Shown: positions 6,788 through 8,263 of the stretch, one piece after another
How positions within the stretch are numbered: the stretch's first letter is position 1
How the letters are laid out: each line of letters opens with the position of its first letter
Source of the DNA: an uncultured Caryophanales bacterium
GTDB lineage: Bacteria > Bacillota_I > Bacilli_A > RF39 > UBA660
NCBI GenBank assembly: GCA_947168625.1
Contig: CAMVMQ010000035.1
Span: forward strand, 1 to 8,263
DNA: 8,263 nt
Direction: 5' to 3'
Notes under the pieces: generated by a model
The model's database searches: none
What the model was told of the DNA's origin: nothing
What the model saw: the letters and a program-made list of their open reading frames with translations, nothing else
Position numbers and translations under genes: made by a program

Positions 6788-6830
6788 AAAAAGTATGAAG
6801 AATTGCTGATTAATTAACTTCATACTTTTT
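6786..6830. terminator. Bidirectional intrinsic terminator between convergent ylbJ and ppa
   Basis: A perfect 13-bp stem pairs 6788-6800 with 6818-6830 around a 17-nt AT-rich loop. The plus strand ends in five Ts (6826-6830), and the minus strand runs into seven Ts (6792-6786) followed by AAAATAA. It starts at the ylbJ stop codon and lies about 70 bp past the ppa stop, so it can serve both convergent units. Confidence 0.85.
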
Positions 6831-6897
6831 ATCTTCAATCTATCAAGATACCTGAATATATTTGTAATTGGTTTTACTACCTTTAGATGATAAGATA

Positions 6898-7383
6898 TTA
6901 TCCTTTAAAATTATTTCTACACTCTTCGATTAGTTTTAAAGCTTCTTCTTTAGAATGATAATCTCCTACTATTACCTTAGTGTTTTCTAAATCTTTATAA
7001 TTAGCAAAGAAATTTTTTATTTCTTCTAAAACAAACGGAGAAATATCATTTAGGGTACGTACTTCATTATATCTAGGGTCTGGAGCAACTACTGAAATAA
7101 TCTTATTATCTTCCTTACCGTCATCAGACATCTCTAAATATCCAATAACTCTAGATGGTACAATACACCCAGGATAAGTTGGTTCAGTAGCTATTACTAG
7201 TATATCTAGTGGATCCCCATCACCTGCTAGTGTCTTATCAATAATACCATATTCTGTAGGATATCCCATGGCTGAATATAGTACCCTATTTAACTTTAGT
7301 TTACCAGTTTCTAAATCGGTCTCATACTTATTCCTTGAACGAAATGGTATCTCAATTACTGCTTCTACTACATCATTTTTCAT
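6898..7383 (-). CDS. ppa: Family I inorganic pyrophosphatase
   Basis: This enzyme is a cytoplasmic soluble hydrolase of pyrophosphate to phosphate, which pulls biosynthetic reactions forward. With the start chosen here it has 161 residues, close to the bacterial norm. The signature DGDPLDI is at 55-61, with metal ligands D55, D57 and D60. Other active-site positions expected from the Escherichia coli enzyme are present: E11, K19, E21, R33, Y41, Y45, D87, D92, K94, Y129 and K130. It should be an active Mg-dependent enzyme. An ATG two codons upstream (7389) is in frame, but the Shine-Dalgarno GAAGGA (7390-7395) touches it. The ATG at 7383 sits 6 nt away and is the better start. The gene follows the nuclease gene by 17 nt and probably shares its promoter; termination is at 6786-6830. 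Confidence 0.96.
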   Translation of the reverse strand: MKNDVVEAVIEIPFRSRNKYETDLETGKLKLNRVLYSAMGYPTEYGIIDKTLAGDGDPLDILVIATEPTYPGCIVPSRVIGYLEMSDDGKEDNKIISVVAPDPRYNEVRTLNDISPFVLEEIKNFFANYKDLENTKVIVGDYHSKEEALKLIEECRNNFKG

Positions 7384-7389
7384 AATCAT

Positions 7390-7395
7390 TCCTTC
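7390..7395 (-). promoter_or_regulatory. Ribosome binding site fixing the ppa start
   Basis: GAAGGA on the minus strand leaves zero spacing to the first in-frame ATG (7389) but an ideal 6 nt to the second (7383). This shortens the protein by two residues relative to the longest open frame. Confidence 0.75.
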
Positions 7396-7400
7396 TTTCT

Positions 7401-8123
7401 TTATTCAATGTAACTTTCCCCATTACTGTAATCAATAATGATACCGTCTTGAGCATTGTAGACAAAGATATTAAACATTAATCCTTCACCTCTATCTTCA
7501 ACGGACATGCCTTCCATTAATACACCTTTAGCAAGGAGATTTTCTCCATCAAATATTGGTGTAACTCTGTATAATACATGATTATTAGTTTTCTTAATAT
7601 AATTTGCAACTTTATTCTCATACTCAAGCATTGTACCAGTATTCATCTTTCTAGTACATGTAATAAGATTTCTATTATTGGCATTTTCTCCAGTAAGTTG
7701 ATATCCAATTAAATGACATCTATTATAAAGATATTTTCCTTCAATAAAATCATATTTAATAGTTTGCCAACCACTTGGTTTAACACTGCCAATACTCTCT
7801 CTTTCTTTCGTAGGCATTAATTCTTTACTTAAATTAGCATATGTATAAGTGCATCTTCCCAAACTATCTAATGCTCCATATATTTCAAATGATTCAGTAT
7901 TTATATCTTCTTCTTTAAAGATAGGTTTATTCCCATTAACATAAACATAACTAGCACCATTATATTCAGGAATGTCTTCTATCTGATAAGATACTTCTAA
8001 TAAATCTTTGTTATCACTACTATAGGTTTCTTTAAGTATATCTTCATTATATATAATTGCAAAAATAATAATAATTAAAACTATGAAGTAACTGGAAGAC
8101 TTCTTCTTTTTTCTCTTTCCCAT
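7401..8123 (-). CDS. Membrane-anchored DNA/RNA non-specific endonuclease
   Basis: This 240-residue protein belongs to the beta-beta-alpha-metal (NUC/EndA-like) nucleases. It opens with a very basic stretch (GKRKKKK) and one helix (~12-25), read as an uncleaved signal anchor that places the catalytic domain outside. The catalytic core includes YLYNRCHLIGYQLTGEN (131-147), with H137 the expected general base, then NRNLIT (150-155), MNTGTMLEYE (160-169) with N161 and E167/E169 as likely metal-site residues, and a following VLYRVTPIF strand. The order matches EndA-type streptococcal DNases, where such enzymes act in DNA uptake, nutrient scavenging or biofilm/NET degradation; which applies here is unknown. 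It is unusual in having cysteine (C136) next to the catalytic histidine, with further cysteines at 91 and 156. The start ATG has AAGG 9 nt upstream (8133-8136). It leads the two-gene unit with ppa. Confidence 0.9.
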   Translation of the reverse strand: MGKRKKKKSSSYFIVLIIIIFAIIYNEDILKETYSSDNKDLLEVSYQIEDIPEYNGASYVYVNGNKPIFKEEDINTESFEIYGALDSLGRCTYTYANLSKELMPTKERESIGSVKPSGWQTIKYDFIEGKYLYNRCHLIGYQLTGENANNRNLITCTRKMNTGTMLEYENKVANYIKKTNNHVLYRVTPIFDGENLLAKGVLMEGMSVEDRGEGLMFNIFVYNAQDGIIIDYSNGESYIE

Positions 8124-8144
8124 ACTTTACTACCTTACAATTAA

Positions 8145-8173
8145 ATTATAACTCAAATAACTTTTGTTTTCAA
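8145..8173 (-). promoter_or_regulatory. SigA-type promoter of the nuclease-ppa unit
   Basis: On the minus strand TTGAAA (8173-8168), a 17-nt spacer and TATAAT (8150-8145) form a near-consensus promoter. The predicted start near 8138 gives a leader of about 15 nt with the Shine-Dalgarno almost at its 5' end, the same geometry as the coiled-coil operon promoter. Confidence 0.8.
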
Positions 8174-8189
8174 TTATTTAGACATTTAT

Positions 8190-8221
8190 TTGACACATTA
8201 TTTAAAAAATATGGTTAAATA
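8190..8221 (+). promoter_or_regulatory. Possible divergent plus-strand promoter
   Basis: An exact TTGACA (8190-8195) faces right, but the best -10 candidates (TTAAAT at 8215-8220 or TAAATA at 8216-8221) are 19-20 nt away and poor. It would serve a gene starting at 8239. It is a weak call. Confidence 0.3.
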
Positions 8222-8238
8222 TAACTCAGAGAAAAAAT

Positions 8239-8263
8239 ATGAATGATTTACTAAGAATAGAAG
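8239..8263 (+). CDS. Possible 5' end of a plus-strand gene cut by the window edge
   Basis: An ATG at 8239 opens a frame reading MNDLLRIE with no stop before the window ends. It is divergent from the nuclease gene and lies downstream of a TTGACA element. The ribosome site (AGAG, 8228-8231) is only fair. Eight codons are too few to assign a product or to be sure the gene is real. Confidence 0.35.

Noticed and set aside
6889..6902. Hairpin GATAA/TTATC overlapping the ppa stop as a terminator
   Set aside because: It has only five pairs and no T-run on the minus strand; the 13-bp stem at 6788-6830 is a far better terminator.

Overview
This window is a very AT-rich (roughly 25-30% GC by eye), gene-dense bacterial segment with strong Shine-Dalgarno sites, consensus SigA-type promoters and a YlbJ/YlbL pair. 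Together these point to a low-GC Firmicute, probably a gut-type Bacilli or Erysipelotrichia/RF39-like lineage; the placement is inference. The eight genes carry six tryptophans, all TGG, and no internal TGA, so the standard bacterial code is used rather than the Mycoplasma code. No rRNA, tRNA, CRISPR array, insertion sequence or phage gene was recognised.

Left block (139-3732, minus strand): a perfect consensus promoter (TTGACA, 17 nt, TATAAT) drives a tightly packed three-gene operon. It encodes two large cytoplasmic coiled-coil proteins of 537 and 565 residues and an 81-residue DUF1292-like protein, and ends in a hairpin that contains the last stop codon. The two coiled-coil proteins share motifs in the same order at nearly the same residue numbers, so they look like tandem paralogues with different disordered tails. 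I recognise no described family for them, and they are the best candidate here for an undescribed system.

Middle block (3752-6830): ylbL (membrane-anchored PDZ/Lon-type serine protease, DdcP family) is followed on the minus strand by a five-helix membrane protein with a DUF4352-like exterior domain, then a terminator. ylbJ (polytopic membrane protein, sporulation/nucleoside-gate family) is divergent from ylbL. The 48-bp gap between them has abutting -10 elements built on a 13-bp palindrome, and ylbJ appears to be leaderless. A 13-bp bidirectional terminator separates ylbJ from the convergent right block.

Right block (6898-8173, minus strand): a membrane-anchored DNA/RNA non-specific endonuclease followed by a family I inorganic pyrophosphatase, from a TTGAAA-17-TATAAT promoter. 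The last 25 bases may hold the first codons of a divergent plus-strand gene. No stretch longer than 300 bases lacks a gene. The leftmost ~120 bases are AT-rich non-coding DNA with nothing I can call.
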